A DNA stretch of 64,000 bases from Leifsonia sp. TF02-11 (GTDB lineage Bacteria; Actinomycetota; Actinomycetes; Actinomycetales; Microbacteriaceae): positions 1-64,000 of the forward strand of contig NZ_JAGEKP010000012.1 in assembly GCF_017565305.1 (NCBI RefSeq), read 5' to 3'. Under the pieces are notes generated by a model. It was not told the DNA's origin. It was given only the letters and a program-made list of their open reading frames with translations, and did not search any database. The translations under genes and the position numbers were made by a program. Below are positions 51,832 through 61,770 of the stretch, one piece after another. The first letter of the stretch is position 1, and the number at the start of each line of letters is the position of its first letter.

Positions 51832-52263
51832 ATGGCACCGAAGAAGAAGGTCACCGGTCTGATCAAGCTTCAGATCAACGCCGGCGCTGCCAACCCGGCC
51901 CCGCCCATCGGCCCGGCCCTGGGTCAGCACGGCGTGAACATCATGGAGTTCTGCAAGGCGTACAACGCGGCCACCGAGTCGCAGCGCGGCAACGTCATCC
52001 CGGTCGAGATCACCGTGTACGAGGACCGCTCGTTCACGTTCGTCCTGAAGACCCCGCCCGCGGCCGAGCTGATCAAGAAGGCGGCCGGCGTCGCCAAGGG
52101 CTCCGGCGTCCCGCACACCACCAAGGTCGGCAAGCTGACCCAGGAGCAGGTGCGCGCCATCGCCGAGCAGAAGATGGTCGACCTCAACGCCAACGACATC
52201 GACGCGGCGTCGAAGATCATCGCAGGCACCGCCCGTTCGATGGGCATCACGGTCGAGGCGTAA
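51832..52263 (+). CDS. rplK: 50S ribosomal protein L11
   Basis: This 143-residue protein begins [45 protein letters not shown], the highly conserved L11 N-terminal domain. Its C-terminal 23S rRNA-binding domain ends [10 protein letters not shown]. It forms the GTPase-associated centre of the ribosome and is needed for RelA activation. AAGGAAG precedes the ATG. A 122-nt leader after nusG may carry its own promoter or regulatory structure, not resolved here. Confidence 0.97.
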   Translation: MAPKKKVTGLIKLQINAGAANPAPPIGPALGQHGVNIMEFCKAYNAATESQRGNVIPVEITVYEDRSFTFVLKTPPAAELIKKAAGVAKGSGVPHTTKVGKLTQEQVRAIAEQKMVDLNANDIDAASKIIAGTARSMGITVEA

Positions 52264-52342
52264 GCCCGACCCCCACGTCATCCAGACATCACCGTGGCAG
52301 AGCCGGCCAGGCTCGCACCACATTCTCGTTAGGAGAAATCTC

Positions 52343-53032
52343 ATGGCACAGAAGTCCAAGGCCTACCGGGCCGCGGCCGACAAGATCGAGGCCGGCAAGT
52401 TCTACACCCCGACCGAGGCGGTCACCCTCGCGAAGGAGACCGGTTCCGCCAAGTTCAACTCGACCGTCGAGGTCGCGCTGAAGCTCGGTGTGGACCCGCG
52501 CAAGGCGGACCAGATGGTCCGCGGTACCGTCATCCTTCCTCACGGTACCGGCAAGACCGCGCGCGTCATCGTGTTCGCGACCGGCCCGGCTGCTGAGGCC
52601 GCCATCGCCGCGGGCGCCGACGAGGTCGGCGGCACCGACCTGATCGAGAAGGTCGCCGGCGGTTACACCGACTTCGACTCGGCCGTCTCCACCCCGGAGC
52701 TCATGGGCCAGGTCGGCCGTCTCGGCAAGGTGCTCGGCCCGCGCGGTCTGATGCCGAACCCGAAGACCGGCACGGTCACCCCGGACGTGGCGAAGGCCGT
52801 GTCCGACATCAAGGGCGGAAAGATCGAGTTCCGCGTCGACAAGCACGCGAACGTGCACTTCGTCGTCGGCAAGGCCGGCTTCACCGCCGAGCAGCTCGAC
52901 GAGAACATCAAGGCGGCCCTCGACGAGGTCGTGCGCCTCAAGCCGTCCGCCGCGAAGGGCCGCTACATCCAGAAGGGCGCCGTGTCGACCACGTTCGGCC
53001 CGGGCATCCCGCTGGACGTCAACGCCATCTGA
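52343..53032 (+). CDS. rplA: 50S ribosomal protein L1
   Basis: This 229-residue protein has typical L1 motifs: [39 protein letters not shown] and [18 protein letters not shown]. It binds 23S rRNA in the mobile L1 stalk. In many bacteria L1 also represses the rplK-rplA mRNA. AGGAG precedes the ATG. A strong terminator follows, closing the operon before rplJ, which is not found in this window. Confidence 0.97.
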   Translation: MAQKSKAYRAAADKIEAGKFYTPTEAVTLAKETGSAKFNSTVEVALKLGVDPRKADQMVRGTVILPHGTGKTARVIVFATGPAAEAAIAAGADEVGGTDLIEKVAGGYTDFDSAVSTPELMGQVGRLGKVLGPRGLMPNPKTGTVTPDVAKAVSDIKGGKIEFRVDKHANVHFVVGKAGFTAEQLDENIKAALDEVVRLKPSAAKGRYIQKGAVSTTFGPGIPLDVNAI

Positions 53033-53049
53033 GTGCATCGCACTCCCGA

Positions 53050-53087
53050 CGGGCCGGCCACCGCTCACGCGGTGACCGGCCCGTTTT
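53050..53087 (+). terminator. Rho-independent terminator after rplA
   Basis: A 15-bp stem (left arm CGGGCCGGCCACCGC, one mismatch) with a 4-nt loop is followed by TTTT. It ends the rplK-rplA transcript. Confidence 0.9.
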
Positions 53088-53245
53088 CGTCGCCTCGGCG
53101 AGTCGAAAGAACGTTGCACAGGGGCAACGACTTCGGCAGACCTGTCTACCCCATCTTGCGGAGGTAGAACGCCGGGGCTATGTTCGCCCTGTCGCGCACC
53201 GCGCGTCGGCTCACAGTCGAGTCCGTCCGAGCGAAGGAATGTTTG

Positions 53246-55243
53246 ATGACACCTCGCACCACCTCCGCCCTCCACAAGAGGGCGATCGGAATCATCGCCA
53301 CCACGTCTGCCGTGGTGGCGTTGTCGTTGGCAGGGGCATCCGCGGCGAACGCCGCCGACCGGGTGCCCTTCGCCAATTCCGTCCCCTCGTGGGCCACCGC
53401 CCAGAACGATGCGGGAGCGGCTCCAGCCGACACGACAGTGCAGGGTGAGATCTACCTCCCCCTCCGCGACCAGAAGGGCGCGGAGACCCTGGCGAAGCAG
53501 GTCTCCAACCCGTCCCTGTCCGGGTATCGCAGAGCGCTGAGCCCGCAGCAGTGGATCGCGCGCTTCTCGCCGACGCAGGCCGACTACGACGCGGTGCTGT
53601 CGTTCCTCACAACGGCGGGTCTGACCATCCAGGGTGAGCCGGCGAGCCGCCAGTACGTGGTGTTCCGCGGCACGCCCCAGCAGCTCGGCTCGGTGTTCGG
53701 CACCTCGCTGCACTCCTACAAGGTCGCCGGCCACGAACTCGTGGCGCCGTCGAGCGCTCCCTCGGTTCCCGCAGCGCTCGGCGCCAAGGTGTCCGCGATC
53801 AGCGTCGAGCAGTCGCGCACCATGACCCGACCCGACTCGATCAAGCAGGGCGACGTCCCGGCTTCGGCGACTCCGCAGATGCAGCGGAAGTCGGCGGCCG
53901 CAGCGCCCGTCATCACCACGCCGTGCTCGCACTACGACGGTGAGAACACCGTGACGGTGCCGGCCGCCTACAACGGGCAGACCACCTACGGCACCTACAA
54001 TTGCGGCTACACGCCGCAGCAGATGCGCAGCGCCTACGGTCTGACCGACCTCACGAAGCGCGGTGTCAACGGCAGTGGGCAGACGGTCGCGATCATCGAC
54101 GCCTACGCGAGCCCGACCATCGTCAAGGATGCGAACAGCCTCGCGGCACAGAACGGCGAGCCGCCGCTCACCAACTCCAGCTACCAGCAGCTGGTACCGA
54201 GCCCCAGTGAGTTCACGGACCAGGCCGCGTGCCAGTACCCGAGCGGCTGGCAGAGCGAGCAGACCCTCGACGTGGAGTCGGTGCACTCCATCGCGCCGGG
54301 GGCCCGCATCCTGTACGTGGGCGGCACCGACTGCAGCGGCGGCCTGGACATCGCGATGTCGAAGATCCTCGACAACAAGCTGGCCAACATCGTGAGCAAC
54401 AGCTACGGCAACATCGGCGAGGCGGTTCCGGCCGATGTGATCCAGGGCGAGGTCAACATCCAGCTGCAGGCGGCAGGCGAAGGCATCGGGCTGTACTTCT
54501 CGAGCGGCGACAACGGTGACGAGGTCGAGAACCTCGGCTACCCGTCGCCGGACTTCCCCGGCTCCTCGCCGTGGGTCACCTCGGTCGGCGGCACGAGCCT
54601 CGGCATCGACAAGAACGGTCGCAACGCCTGGGAGACCGGTTGGGGCGACCAGCTCGACAAGATCGTGAAGAACCCCGACGGAACGCTCGCGTACGCCGAG
54701 CCGCTGCCGGGATCGCTGTTCGCCGGGGGAGCGGGAGGCGGTGTCAGCGCGGTCTTCCCTGCGCCGGACTACCAGCGTGGGATCGTGCCGCAGGCGCTGA
54801 GCAAGGGCTACCGGGTCTCTCCGGACGTCGCCGCTCTGGCCGACCCGTACACCGGGTTCCAGATCGGGCTCAGCCCGATCGTCGACGACACCACCCTGGC
54901 GACCGGCGGCTACGTCAACGAGACGTACGGCGGAACGTCGCTGGCCACGCCGATCGTGGCGGCGCAGATCGCCATCGTGCAGCAGGCGACCGGGCGGACG
55001 ATCGGGTTCGCGAACCCGACCCTCTACGCGGTGAAGCGCGTGCTGCCCAGCGCCTTCCGCGACGTGGTGCCGCCGAACCCGCCGAAGGCGCTGGTGTACA
55101 CCAGCGCGCGGAGCGGGAACACGTATTTCATCACGCTCGATCGGGACTCGTCGCTGAAGACCGCGGTGGGCTACGACGACGTGACGGGACTCGGCGGAGT
55201 CTCGTTCACCCTCCTGAACCTGGTGGCCCAGGGCAGGCATTAG
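53246..55243 (+). CDS. Secreted S53 (sedolisin/kumamolisin) family peptidase
   Basis: This 665-residue protein has a Sec signal peptide (about residues 1-37, ending ASAANAA), a pro-domain (about 60-210) and an S53 catalytic domain. The catalytic residues are Glu338 and Asp342 in WQSEQTLDVESVHSIAPGA and Ser565 in YGGTSLATPIVAAQ. The C-terminal Ca2+-site region GYDDVTGLG is kept. Sedolisins are acid-acting serine-carboxyl peptidases that self-cleave after export. GAAGGA precedes the ATG. A single-gene unit, between the rplA terminator and a downstream hairpin. Confidence 0.9.
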   Translation: MTPRTTSALHKRAIGIIATTSAVVALSLAGASAANAADRVPFANSVPSWATAQNDAGAAPADTTVQGEIYLPLRDQKGAETLAKQVSNPSLSGYRRALSPQQWIARFSPTQADYDAVLSFLTTAGLTIQGEPASRQYVVFRGTPQQLGSVFGTSLHSYKVAGHELVAPSSAPSVPAALGAKVSAISVEQSRTMTRPDSIKQGDVPASATPQMQRKSAAAAPVITTPCSHYDGENTVTVPAAYNGQTTYGTYNCGYTPQQMRSAYGLTDLTKRGVNGSGQTVAIIDAYASPTIVKDANSLAAQNGEPPLTNSSYQQLVPSPSEFTDQAACQYPSGWQSEQTLDVESVHSIAPGARILYVGGTDCSGGLDIAMSKILDNKLANIVSNSYGNIGEAVPADVIQGEVNIQLQAAGEGIGLYFSSGDNGDEVENLGYPSPDFPGSSPWVTSVGGTSLGIDKNGRNAWETGWGDQLDKIVKNPDGTLAYAEPLPGSLFAGGAGGGVSAVFPAPDYQRGIVPQALSKGYRVSPDVAALADPYTGFQIGLSPIVDDTTLATGGYVNETYGGTSLATPIVAAQIAIVQQATGRTIGFANPTLYAVKRVLPSAFRDVVPPNPPKALVYTSARSGNTYFITLDRDSSLKTAVGYDDVTGLGGVSFTLLNLVAQGRH

Positions 55244-55276
55244 CACCAGGGCAGGCACTGACAACAGTGCAGCACA

Positions 55277-55310
55277 GGGCCGGCCGTCTCCGCGTGGAGG
55301 CGGCCGGCCC
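55277..55310 (+). terminator. Strong hairpin after the S53 peptidase gene
   Basis: A 15-bp stem (left arm GGGCCGGCCGTCTCC, one G-T wobble, GCGT loop) lacks a T tract but lies just after the peptidase stop and just before the GNAT promoter. It probably acts as a terminator or insulator. Confidence 0.6.
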
Positions 55311-55313
55311 CGC

Positions 55314-55319
55314 TACGCT
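55314..55319 (+). promoter_or_regulatory. -10 hexamer for leaderless GNAT gene
   Basis: TACGCT ends 6 nt before the ATG, with no Shine-Dalgarno. Confidence 0.55.
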
Positions 55320-55325
55320 GACGGG

Positions 55326-55862
55326 ATGACCTTCACGATCCGCCCTGCGACCGACGCCGACGCCGACGCTCTGGCGGAGGTCGCGGCCGTGACGTTTCCC
55401 TTGGCGTGCCCGCCGCACACGACCGAGGAGGCCAAGGCGTCGTTCATCGCGGCGGTGCTCTCGGCGCAGCGGTTCGCGGAGTACGCCGCCGACCTCCAGC
55501 GGCGCCTGTTCGTCGCGGAGGACGACGCGGGGGAGATCATCGGCTACACGCTCGTCAATCTGGGCGAGCCGGGCGACGACGACGTGCGGGCCGCCGTGAC
55601 GGTGCGCCCCACGGCCGAACTGAGCAAGTGCTACGTGATGCCGGGCCATCACGGGGAGGGCGTGGCCGGGGGGCTGATGGAGGCCAGCCTGGCCGCAGCG
55701 GCCGATGCCGGCGCCGCGGGAGTGTGGCTCGGCGTCAACGAAGAGAATGCACGCGCGCAGCGGTTCTACGGCAAGCACGGTTTCGTGCAGGTCGGGGCCA
55801 AGCGCTTCCGGGTCGGTGACCGCCTGGAGCATGACTGGGTGATGGAGCGTGCGCTCGGCTGA
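55326..55862 (+). CDS. GNAT family N-acetyltransferase
   Basis: This 178-residue protein has the GNAT fold: IRPATDADADALAEV at the start, motif A as CYVMPGHHGEGVAGGLMEASLAAAADAGAAGVWLGVNEENARAQRFYGKHGF, and motif B with the Tyr in RFYGKHGF. The acetyl-CoA loop reads HHGEGVAG, close to the Q/RxxGxG/A pattern, so activity is likely. Members acetylate amines on small molecules or protein N-termini. It stands alone with a leaderless start, and the substrate is unknown. Confidence 0.88.
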   Translation: MTFTIRPATDADADALAEVAAVTFPLACPPHTTEEAKASFIAAVLSAQRFAEYAADLQRRLFVAEDDAGEIIGYTLVNLGEPGDDDVRAAVTVRPTAELSKCYVMPGHHGEGVAGGLMEASLAAAADAGAAGVWLGVNEENARAQRFYGKHGFVQVGAKRFRVGDRLEHDWVMERALG

Positions 55863-55937
55863 TCGCGGCGTATCCCAGGGCCTTCGCAGGGTGGGGCCGG
55901 TTAGAATCCCTCGACCCGATCCATTCGAGGAGCGACC

Positions 55938-56636
55938 GTGCGACGACTGCTGCGTATCGTTCGCCAGCCGTTCGCCCAGCCCCTGTTGGCCGGCGGTTGG
56001 CAGCGTGCCGTGCCCGTGTTGCTCGCAGTGGGGACCGTCTGTGTCCTGAGCGGCCTGACGATCATCTGGGCCGCGCGTCTGACCGTTCCCTATCCGGTGT
56101 ACGTGAGCGAGCTCGGCGCCGTCGGAGCTCCGACCGCTGGACCGTTCGCCATCGCTCTCCTGCTCATCGCCGCCGGTGGATTCGCCGTCGCCCTCGCGAG
56201 CGGCCACGTACGTTCGTCGCACCGGCTGCTCGACCGGTGGGCGCCCGCCGCCAGCCTCGGTTTCGCCGCGGTGTGCTTCGTGCTCGCGTCCCAGGTGACC
56301 TGCACGTCCTACTGTCCTGTTCCCCTCGTGGACCCGAGGTCGACGATCCAGGATCTCGTGCACACGGTGTCCGCCGTGCTCGGGTTCGCTGCGGCCTGCT
56401 TCGCAATGCTCCAGGTGGCGTTCGCATCCCGACTGCCGCGGGTCGCGCGTTTCTCGCTGATCAGCTGCATCGCGGTGGCGGCCATTACGATCGTGGGCGG
56501 CCTGTTGGCACTCGTCCACGTCGCGACGGATGTCGGCGCCTGGCTGGAGCTGATCGGGACGACCGTGGCGGTCTCGTGGATCGCGGTCTACTCCCTGGCG
56601 CTGGCACGGGTGCCGGTTCCGGTCGAGATCGGCTAG
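55938..56636 (+). CDS. DUF998 membrane protein
   Basis: This 232-residue protein has about six transmembrane segments, including VLLAVGTVCVLSGLTIIWAARLTVPYPVYVSELGAVG near the start, and fits DUF998, a family of unknown function. A GTG start follows GAGGAG; TAGAAT lies further upstream as a likely -10. Two Cys in CTSYCPV (about 120-125) face a loop. It converges with, and slightly overlaps, the YqaJ-type gene. Confidence 0.8.
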   Translation: MRRLLRIVRQPFAQPLLAGGWQRAVPVLLAVGTVCVLSGLTIIWAARLTVPYPVYVSELGAVGAPTAGPFAIALLLIAAGGFAVALASGHVRSSHRLLDRWAPAASLGFAAVCFVLASQVTCTSYCPVPLVDPRSTIQDLVHTVSAVLGFAAACFAMLQVAFASRLPRVARFSLISCIAVAAITIVGGLLALVHVATDVGAWLELIGTTVAVSWIAVYSLALARVPVPVEIG

Positions 56637-57421
56637 CTCGCGGCGGCCTGCGCCGCGTCAGCGGGAGTCGCCCTCGGCGCTGTCGCCTGGCGCAGCAGCT
56701 CGATCAGGTCGCCGGCCAGGGTGACCAGGCGGGCGATCTCGCGGTCGTCGCGGTCGACCCAGTGGCACTGGGGCTCCTCGTGCACGGGGACGAACCGGTC
56801 GTGCTGCTCCCACACGAAGAGCGTGCGCTCCGCTCCGAGCACGTACTGCTGCCACCAGATCTGGCGCAGATAGTGCCGCGGGATGCTGTTGAACGGCTTG
56901 TTGGTGGTCTTGATCTCGGCGAGCTCGATCCGGCCGCCCTCGCGGACCGTCAGCCCGTCGGGCGTCGCCAGGTGGCGGCGATCGCGTTCGGCGTGGAAGA
57001 GCAGGTCGGACGGCTGGATGCCGTGCGTCGCCGCGACCCAGGCCGCGATCTCCGGTTCGCGGACGCGACCGTGCTGCGTGAAGACGTTGCCGGAGAATCC
57101 CGAGCCGTTCAGCTTCTCGGTGACGGCCGCCTGCAGCGACTGCCGGGTGGAGAGCTTGGCGACATCGGTCGCGGTGATCCCGCGGCTGCGCGCCCGGAGC
57201 CAGCTGACCCGATCGCTCGACGACGCCACGACACGGGCGAGGTGGCCCTCGGCGCCCGGCACGGCCGGGACGACCGGCCGCGGCGCGGGTGCGGAGGTGT
57301 GCGGGCCGAGGTTTGCCAGCACGCCGGGCCGGTAGAGCTCGCGCCGGTCGAGTTCGCGCCGGTCGCCGTCGCGCCTGGACTGGTCTGGGGCGGTGGAGGC
57401 GGCGGAGCGGTCGAACACCAC
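56633..57421 (-). CDS. YqaJ-type (viral recombinase family) nuclease
   Basis: This 262-residue protein of the PD-(D/E)xK superfamily has WLRARSRGITATDVAKL, then EPEIAAWVAATHGI, HLATPDGLTV and IELAEIKTTNKPF, giving the Glu, Asp and E-x-K catalytic set of YqaJ exonucleases. YLRQIWWQQYVLGAERTLFVWEQ completes the domain. It is usually a phage recombination enzyme, but no other phage gene is nearby. Start is GTG at 57421, or the adjacent GTG at 57418 with CAGAAT 6 nt upstream. The N-terminal 60 residues are low-complexity. Confidence 0.82.
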   Translation of the reverse strand: MVFDRSAASTAPDQSRRDGDRRELDRRELYRPGVLANLGPHTSAPAPRPVVPAVPGAEGHLARVVASSSDRVSWLRARSRGITATDVAKLSTRQSLQAAVTEKLNGSGFSGNVFTQHGRVREPEIAAWVAATHGIQPSDLLFHAERDRRHLATPDGLTVREGGRIELAEIKTTNKPFNSIPRHYLRQIWWQQYVLGAERTLFVWEQHDRFVPVHEEPQCHWVDRDDREIARLVTLAGDLIELLRQATAPRATPADAAQAAAS

Positions 57422-57453
57422 TCCATTCTGCCTCGCGCGACCGACGTGCGCCG

Positions 57454-58494
57454 TCAGCCCACGCCTACGGCGCCGAGCTGGCGGCGGGCCTCGTCGATGG
57501 TCGCCAGCGTGGAGACCGCTTCATCGAGCGAGTGCAGCGGCGACTCGGTGCGGCCCTCCGCGACGTAGCGGGCGAGCGCGGCGGCTTCGTACGACATCCC
57601 CTGGCGGTAGGGCCGGTTGTATGGATCCGTCCAGTGCACGACGACCCCGTCCGCCCGCTGGACGCGGAGACCGCTCGCCGCCCAGAACGGGCTGTCGGTC
57701 TCGATCCGCGCGTCGGACCCGGCGATGGTCGCGAGCGACGGCGTCCCCGCCCGCAGGCCGGTGCTGAGGAGGGCCTGGCCGCCGGTCGCCGAGGACAGCA
57801 CCAGCGCGGCCTGCTCGTCCACGCCGGTCGGCGCGAGGGTGCCCGTCGCGATGATCCCGACGCGCGCGCCGAGGGCGAACGAGGCCCACGACACCACGTA
57901 CACGCCGAGGTCGAGGAGGGCGCCGCCCGCGAGAGCCGGATCCCAGAGCCGGCCGGTCGCATCGAACGTCGCCCGACCTCCGAAGTCGGCCGTGACGACG
58001 CGCACCTCGCCGAGGGCGCCGTCGGCCAGCAGCTGCCGCGCGATGTCGGTCTGCGGCAGGTAGCGCGTCCACATCGCCTCCATGGCGAAGACGCCGGCCT
58101 CCCGCGCCGCTGCCGCGATCTGCCCGGCCTGCTCGGCGTCAGCCGCCATGGGCTTCTCGATGAGGACGTGCTTGCCCGCCCGGATGGCCAGGAGGGCGTG
58201 CTCGAGGTGCTCGCTGTGCGGGGTGGCGACATAGACGACATCCACCTGCGGGTCGCCCACGAGCGCTTCGTAGGACGCGTGCGCCCTGTCGACTCCGTGC
58301 GTGGCGGCGAACGCGGCAGCCCGCTCGGCCGAGCGCGAGCCGCAGGCGACCATCCGCTGCCGGGTGTGGGCGTGCAGCGCGCGCGTGAAATCACCGGCGA
58401 TGACGCCGGGCCCGATCACGCCCCAGCGGAGGGGCGGCGCGTCCGCCGGGTCGGTGTGGCGGGGAGCGGGGAGGGCGGTGAGGAGGTCGACCAT
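57454..58494 (-). CDS. Gfo/Idh/MocA family oxidoreductase
   Basis: This 346-residue NAD(P)-dependent dehydrogenase has an N-terminal Rossmann fold (WGVIGPGVIAGDFTRAL) and VYVATPHSEHLEHALLAIRAGKHVLIEKPMAADAEQA, carrying the catalytic EKP Lys. A C-terminal alpha/beta domain follows. It is similar to dihydrodiol/D-xylose dehydrogenase-type members, but the substrate cannot be set. ATG at 58494 is used; an in-frame GTG lies 15 bp upstream. It is 43 bp downstream of the thuA-like gene on the same strand. Confidence 0.88.
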   Translation of the reverse strand: MVDLLTALPAPRHTDPADAPPLRWGVIGPGVIAGDFTRALHAHTRQRMVACGSRSAERAAAFAATHGVDRAHASYEALVGDPQVDVVYVATPHSEHLEHALLAIRAGKHVLIEKPMAADAEQAGQIAAAAREAGVFAMEAMWTRYLPQTDIARQLLADGALGEVRVVTADFGGRATFDATGRLWDPALAGGALLDLGVYVVSWASFALGARVGIIATGTLAPTGVDEQAALVLSSATGGQALLSTGLRAGTPSLATIAGSDARIETDSPFWAASGLRVQRADGVVVHWTDPYNRPYRQGMSYEAAALARYVAEGRTESPLHSLDEAVSTLATIDEARRQLGAVGVG

Positions 58495-58537
58495 GCGTCC
58501 AGTCTGCACCGTCTCCCACCCCGCTCCCGCCGTCCGG

Positions 58538-59275
58538 TCAGACGGGCTGCGGGTTGGAGACCTCCGGTGCCGACCGCACGCCGGCGACGGGCGCAGCCCA
58601 GCGCACGCCGTTGGCGAGCACCCGCCGCACCTGCGGGTGGAAGTAGACCGGGTACTCCTGGTCGCCGGGCGAGAAGTAGAAGATCTTGCCGCGGCCGCGC
58701 GTGAACGTCACCCCGGAGCGGAACACCTCGCCGCCGGTGAACGAGCTGATGAAGACCAGGTCGTCCGGGGTGGGGATGTCGAAGAACTCTCCGTACATCT
58801 CCTGCGCGTCGATCACGATCGGCTGATCCACGCCCTGGGCGATCGGGTGCGTCGGGTTCACGTTCCAGACCAGCTCCCGCTCGCCGCCCTCCGGATTGCG
58901 CCAGCGCAGCGAGCACGTGGTGCCGAGCATCCGGATGAAGATCTTGGAGAAGTGGCCCGAGTGGAGCACGATCAGGCCCATCCCGCCGAGGACGTGCCGG
59001 CGGACGCGCTCGACGACCTCGTCGGAGACCTGGTCGTGGGCGATGTGGCCCCACCAGAGCAGCACGTCCGTCTCGGCGAGCGCCTCCTCGGTGAGCCCGT
59101 GCTCCGGGTCGGCGAGGGTCGCCGTGCGTACGGCGACCTCGTCGCCGAGCAGCTCGGAGAGGCCCGCGGCGATGGCCCCGTGGATGCCGTCGGGGTAGAT
59201 CGCGGCGATCTCGGGCTGGGTGGTCTCGTGGACGCCTTCGTTCCACACGGTCACGCGCAGTGCGGTCATGGTCAT
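58538..59275 (-). CDS. ThuA-like domain protein
   Basis: This 245-residue protein resembles ThuA, the class I glutamine-amidotransferase-like domain linked to trehalose and disaccharide use: [59 protein letters not shown] and [12 protein letters not shown]. It starts at an ATGA overlap with the upstream Gfo/Idh gene, a pairing seen for ThuA in carbohydrate operons. Its catalytic role is not known for certain; a function with 3-keto-sugars has been proposed for the family. Confidence 0.88.
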   Translation of the reverse strand: MTMTALRVTVWNEGVHETTQPEIAAIYPDGIHGAIAAGLSELLGDEVAVRTATLADPEHGLTEEALAETDVLLWWGHIAHDQVSDEVVERVRRHVLGGMGLIVLHSGHFSKIFIRMLGTTCSLRWRNPEGGERELVWNVNPTHPIAQGVDQPIVIDAQEMYGEFFDIPTPDDLVFISSFTGGEVFRSGVTFTRGRGKIFYFSPGDQEYPVYFHPQVRRVLANGVRWAAPVAGVRSAPEVSNPQPV

Positions 59276-60438
59276 GCCTCTGTGGTCTCGGTGCTGCTGT
59301 CGGTGGTCGCGGTGTTCGCGGTGTCCGCTTCCGCGTCGTCGAGGCCGCTGGTGGCCGGGCTCAGCCGCACTTCGGCGCCGCGGCGCGCGGACTCGTAGGC
59401 CGCGTCGATGACGCGCGCGCGGTCGAGCGCCAGGGAGCCGTCCCAGTGCGCCCAGTTCGCCTCGTCGGCGACGTGCTCGAGGAAGGTCTCCACGACCGCG
59501 AGGTGGCCGCGGCCGGCATCGGCGGTCACCGCGATGTCCTCCACCTCCTCGCCCTCGCCGGTGAAGATCGTCAGCTCGCCGGCGGGCGCGTAGTCGACGA
59601 CCCGGAGGTCGGCGCCGCCCTCGGTGCCGTACAGCGTGATGCCGAACTCGTCGCCCGCCGGCCGATAGGCCGCCCAGCTGGTCTCGAGCACGATCGAGCC
59701 GCCGCCCTCCAGCCGCAGGAGCATGCTGGCCAGGTCTTCGACCTCGTACGCGGAGCCGACGTGCTGCTTGTCGCTCTTCGCGCCGCCGCGCCCGCGAACG
59801 CCGAGCTCGGCGTGGGTGACGGCAGAGACCGCCGTGACGCTCGGCTCGCCGAAGAGGTGCAGGGCGTAGTCGAGCACGTGCACGCCGATGTCGATCAGCG
59901 GGCCGCCTCCCGCCATCTCGCGGTTGGTGAACCAGCTGCCGAGCGCGGGGATGCCCGCGCGGCGCAGCCAGATCGCCCTCGCGTGGTACGGCCGTCCGAT
60001 CTGGCCTGCGTCGATGGCCGCCTTGAGCGCCTCGATGTCGCCGCGGCGGCGGTGGTTGAAGGCGACCTCCAGCACGCGGCCGGAACGGTGGGCGGCGTCG
60101 ACCATCGTCTGCGCCTCTGCCGCGGTGCGGGCGATGGGCTTCTCGCTCAGCACGTGGATGCCTGCCTCCAGCGCGCCGACGGTGATGGGAGCGTGCAGGA
60201 AGGTCGGGACGGCGACGCTGACGACGTCGAGGTCGCCGTCGGCGACCAGGTCGCGCCAGTCGGTGTACCTGCGGTCGACGCCGTACTTCTCGCCGAGCTC
60301 GGCGCGCGGGCCGTCCTCCATGCCGGCGATCGCGACGAGCTCGACGCCGGGGAGCGTTGCGTAGGCGTCCATGTGCTGCTGGCCGGCCCAGCCGAGGCCG
60401 ACGACTCCGGCGCGGAGGGTCTTGGATTCGGTGGTCAC
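59272..60438 (-). CDS. Gfo/Idh/MocA family oxidoreductase
   Basis: This 388-residue dehydrogenase has [30 protein letters not shown] (Rossmann), [33 protein letters not shown] (EKP motif) and [20 protein letters not shown] with the catalytic Asp and His. GTG start with AAAGGA six bases upstream. It is the first gene of the operon Gfo/Idh, thuA-like, Gfo/Idh on the minus strand. A perfect 14-bp palindrome 65 bp upstream is a likely operator. A Thr/Ala/Glu-rich tail of about 30 residues is unusual. Confidence 0.9.
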   Translation of the reverse strand: MTTESKTLRAGVVGLGWAGQQHMDAYATLPGVELVAIAGMEDGPRAELGEKYGVDRRYTDWRDLVADGDLDVVSVAVPTFLHAPITVGALEAGIHVLSEKPIARTAAEAQTMVDAAHRSGRVLEVAFNHRRRGDIEALKAAIDAGQIGRPYHARAIWLRRAGIPALGSWFTNREMAGGGPLIDIGVHVLDYALHLFGEPSVTAVSAVTHAELGVRGRGGAKSDKQHVGSAYEVEDLASMLLRLEGGGSIVLETSWAAYRPAGDEFGITLYGTEGGADLRVVDYAPAGELTIFTGEGEEVEDIAVTADAGRGHLAVVETFLEHVADEANWAHWDGSLALDRARVIDAAYESARRGAEVRLSPATSGLDDAEADTANTATTDSSTETTEA

Positions 60439-60502
60439 TGCTGTCCTTTCGAGGGTGGTCCTGGAGTGGTCCTGGGTAGGTGGTGGATGGTCGGAACGAG
60501 GG

Positions 60503-60516
60503 TCGAATCGATTCGA
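60503..60516. promoter_or_regulatory. Perfect palindrome upstream of the Gfo/Idh-thuA operon
   Basis: TCGAATCGATTCGA is a perfect 14-bp palindrome centred on CG, the style of LacI-family operators. No LacI gene is in the window; the adjacent ROK repressor is an alternative binder. Confidence 0.55.
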
Positions 60517-60548
60517 TACTGGGCGGCTCGAACGGCGGCGACAGTCGA

Positions 60549-61736
60549 TCAGTGGGGGAGGGGCCGGGAGGCGACGCCGGGCCCGAGGGTGTGCTGGATG
60601 ACCATGATGGCCGCGCCGATGGCACCCCCGGTCTCGCCCGAGCGGGACTCGGTGATGGTCAGGTGCTGGGTGGCGAGCGGCGTCGAGCGCTGGTAGACGA
60701 CCTCCCGCACCCCCGCCAGCAGCTGCTCGCCGACGCGGGACAGGCTGCCGCCGACGACCACGAGCGACGGGTTGAGCATGTTGACGCAGGTCGCGACGAC
60801 CTCGCCGAGGTCGCGGCCGGCCTGGCGGATCGCCTGGAGGACCTCCGGGTTGCCCGTGCGGGCGAGGGCCACGACGTCGTCGCTGGTCTCGGCGGGGATT
60901 CCCGCGGCCGTGAGCGCGCGGGCGATCGCCGGCCCGCTGGCGAGCGCCTCCAGGTCGGCGTCGCGGGCGCCGTGGCTCGGCGTCTCGCTGGAGAACGGGA
61001 CGCGCACGTGGCCGAGGTCGCCCGCCGAGCCCTGGGCGCCGCGCTGCAGACGGCCTCCGCTGATGATGCCGGCGCCGATGCCGGTGGCCACCTTGACGAA
61101 CAGGAGGTCGGATCGGTCGGGCCAGGCGAGCGCATGCTCGCCGAGCGCGAGGAGGTTCACGTCGTTGTCCACGAGCACGGGGACGTCGAAGACGCGCCGT
61201 GCGTAGGCCGGGATGTCGAACCGGTCCCAGCCGGGCATGATCGGCGGGTTGGCCGGAAGCCCTGTCGAGTGCTCGACCGGCCCCGGCACGCCGATGCCGA
61301 CGCCGACGAGGTCGGCGAGCGGGCGTCCGGTCGCGGCGAACAGGCGCTGGGCGGCCTCCAGCGCCCAGTCGAGCACCGGCTCTGGGCCGTCGGAGATGAG
61401 CAGCCGCCGGGACTCGCTGGTCGTGATCGTGCCGGCCAGGTCGGCCAGGGCGACCACGCCGTGGGTCGCGCCGAGGTCGATCGCGACGACCACGCGCGAG
61501 TCGGGGTTGAACCGGATCCGCGCGGGAGGCCGCCCTCCCGTCGAGACGTCGTCGCCCGCGGGGGCGACCAGGCCGGCGGCGGTCAGAGTGTCGATGCGCA
61601 CCGCCACCGTCGATCGGGCCAGGCCGGTGATCTCGGCCAGTTGCGCGCGCGTCCGTGGCACGCCGTCGCGCAGGATCGCCAGGAGGTCCGAGGCGTCCGC
61701 AGCGACGATGCCGGGCTCCCGGACGCTGTCGGTCAT
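60549..61736 (-). CDS. ROK family transcriptional regulator
   Basis: This 395-residue protein has a winged-helix N-terminus (about residues 15-75, [29 protein letters not shown]) fused to a ROK sugar-kinase-like domain with [18 protein letters not shown] and [11 protein letters not shown]. The usual ROK zinc motif (CxCGxxGC) is missing; the matching region after GHVRVPFSS reads [21 protein letters not shown] lies 6 nt before the ATG, so translation may be leaderless. It is divergent from the TIM-barrel isomerase gene and probably represses the flanking sugar genes. Confidence 0.88.
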   Translation of the reverse strand: MTDSVREPGIVAADASDLLAILRDGVPRTRAQLAEITGLARSTVAVRIDTLTAAGLVAPAGDDVSTGGRPPARIRFNPDSRVVVAIDLGATHGVVALADLAGTITTSESRRLLISDGPEPVLDWALEAAQRLFAATGRPLADLVGVGIGVPGPVEHSTGLPANPPIMPGWDRFDIPAYARRVFDVPVLVDNDVNLLALGEHALAWPDRSDLLFVKVATGIGAGIISGGRLQRGAQGSAGDLGHVRVPFSSETPSHGARDADLEALASGPAIARALTAAGIPAETSDDVVALARTGNPEVLQAIRQAGRDLGEVVATCVNMLNPSLVVVGGSLSRVGEQLLAGVREVVYQRSTPLATQHLTITESRSGETGGAIGAAIMVIQHTLGPGVASRPLPH

Positions 61737-61770
61737 GCACGTATTGAACCACACCGATCTCCGGCGGTCC

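Noticed and set aside
52289-55264. 991-residue open frame on the minus strand
   Set aside because: It is antisense to rplA and the S53 peptidase, a common artefact of GC-rich codon bias, with no domain similarity.
56633-57421. Prophage or integrated element around the YqaJ-type gene
   Set aside because: No integrase, terminase, capsid gene or attachment repeats are seen nearby.
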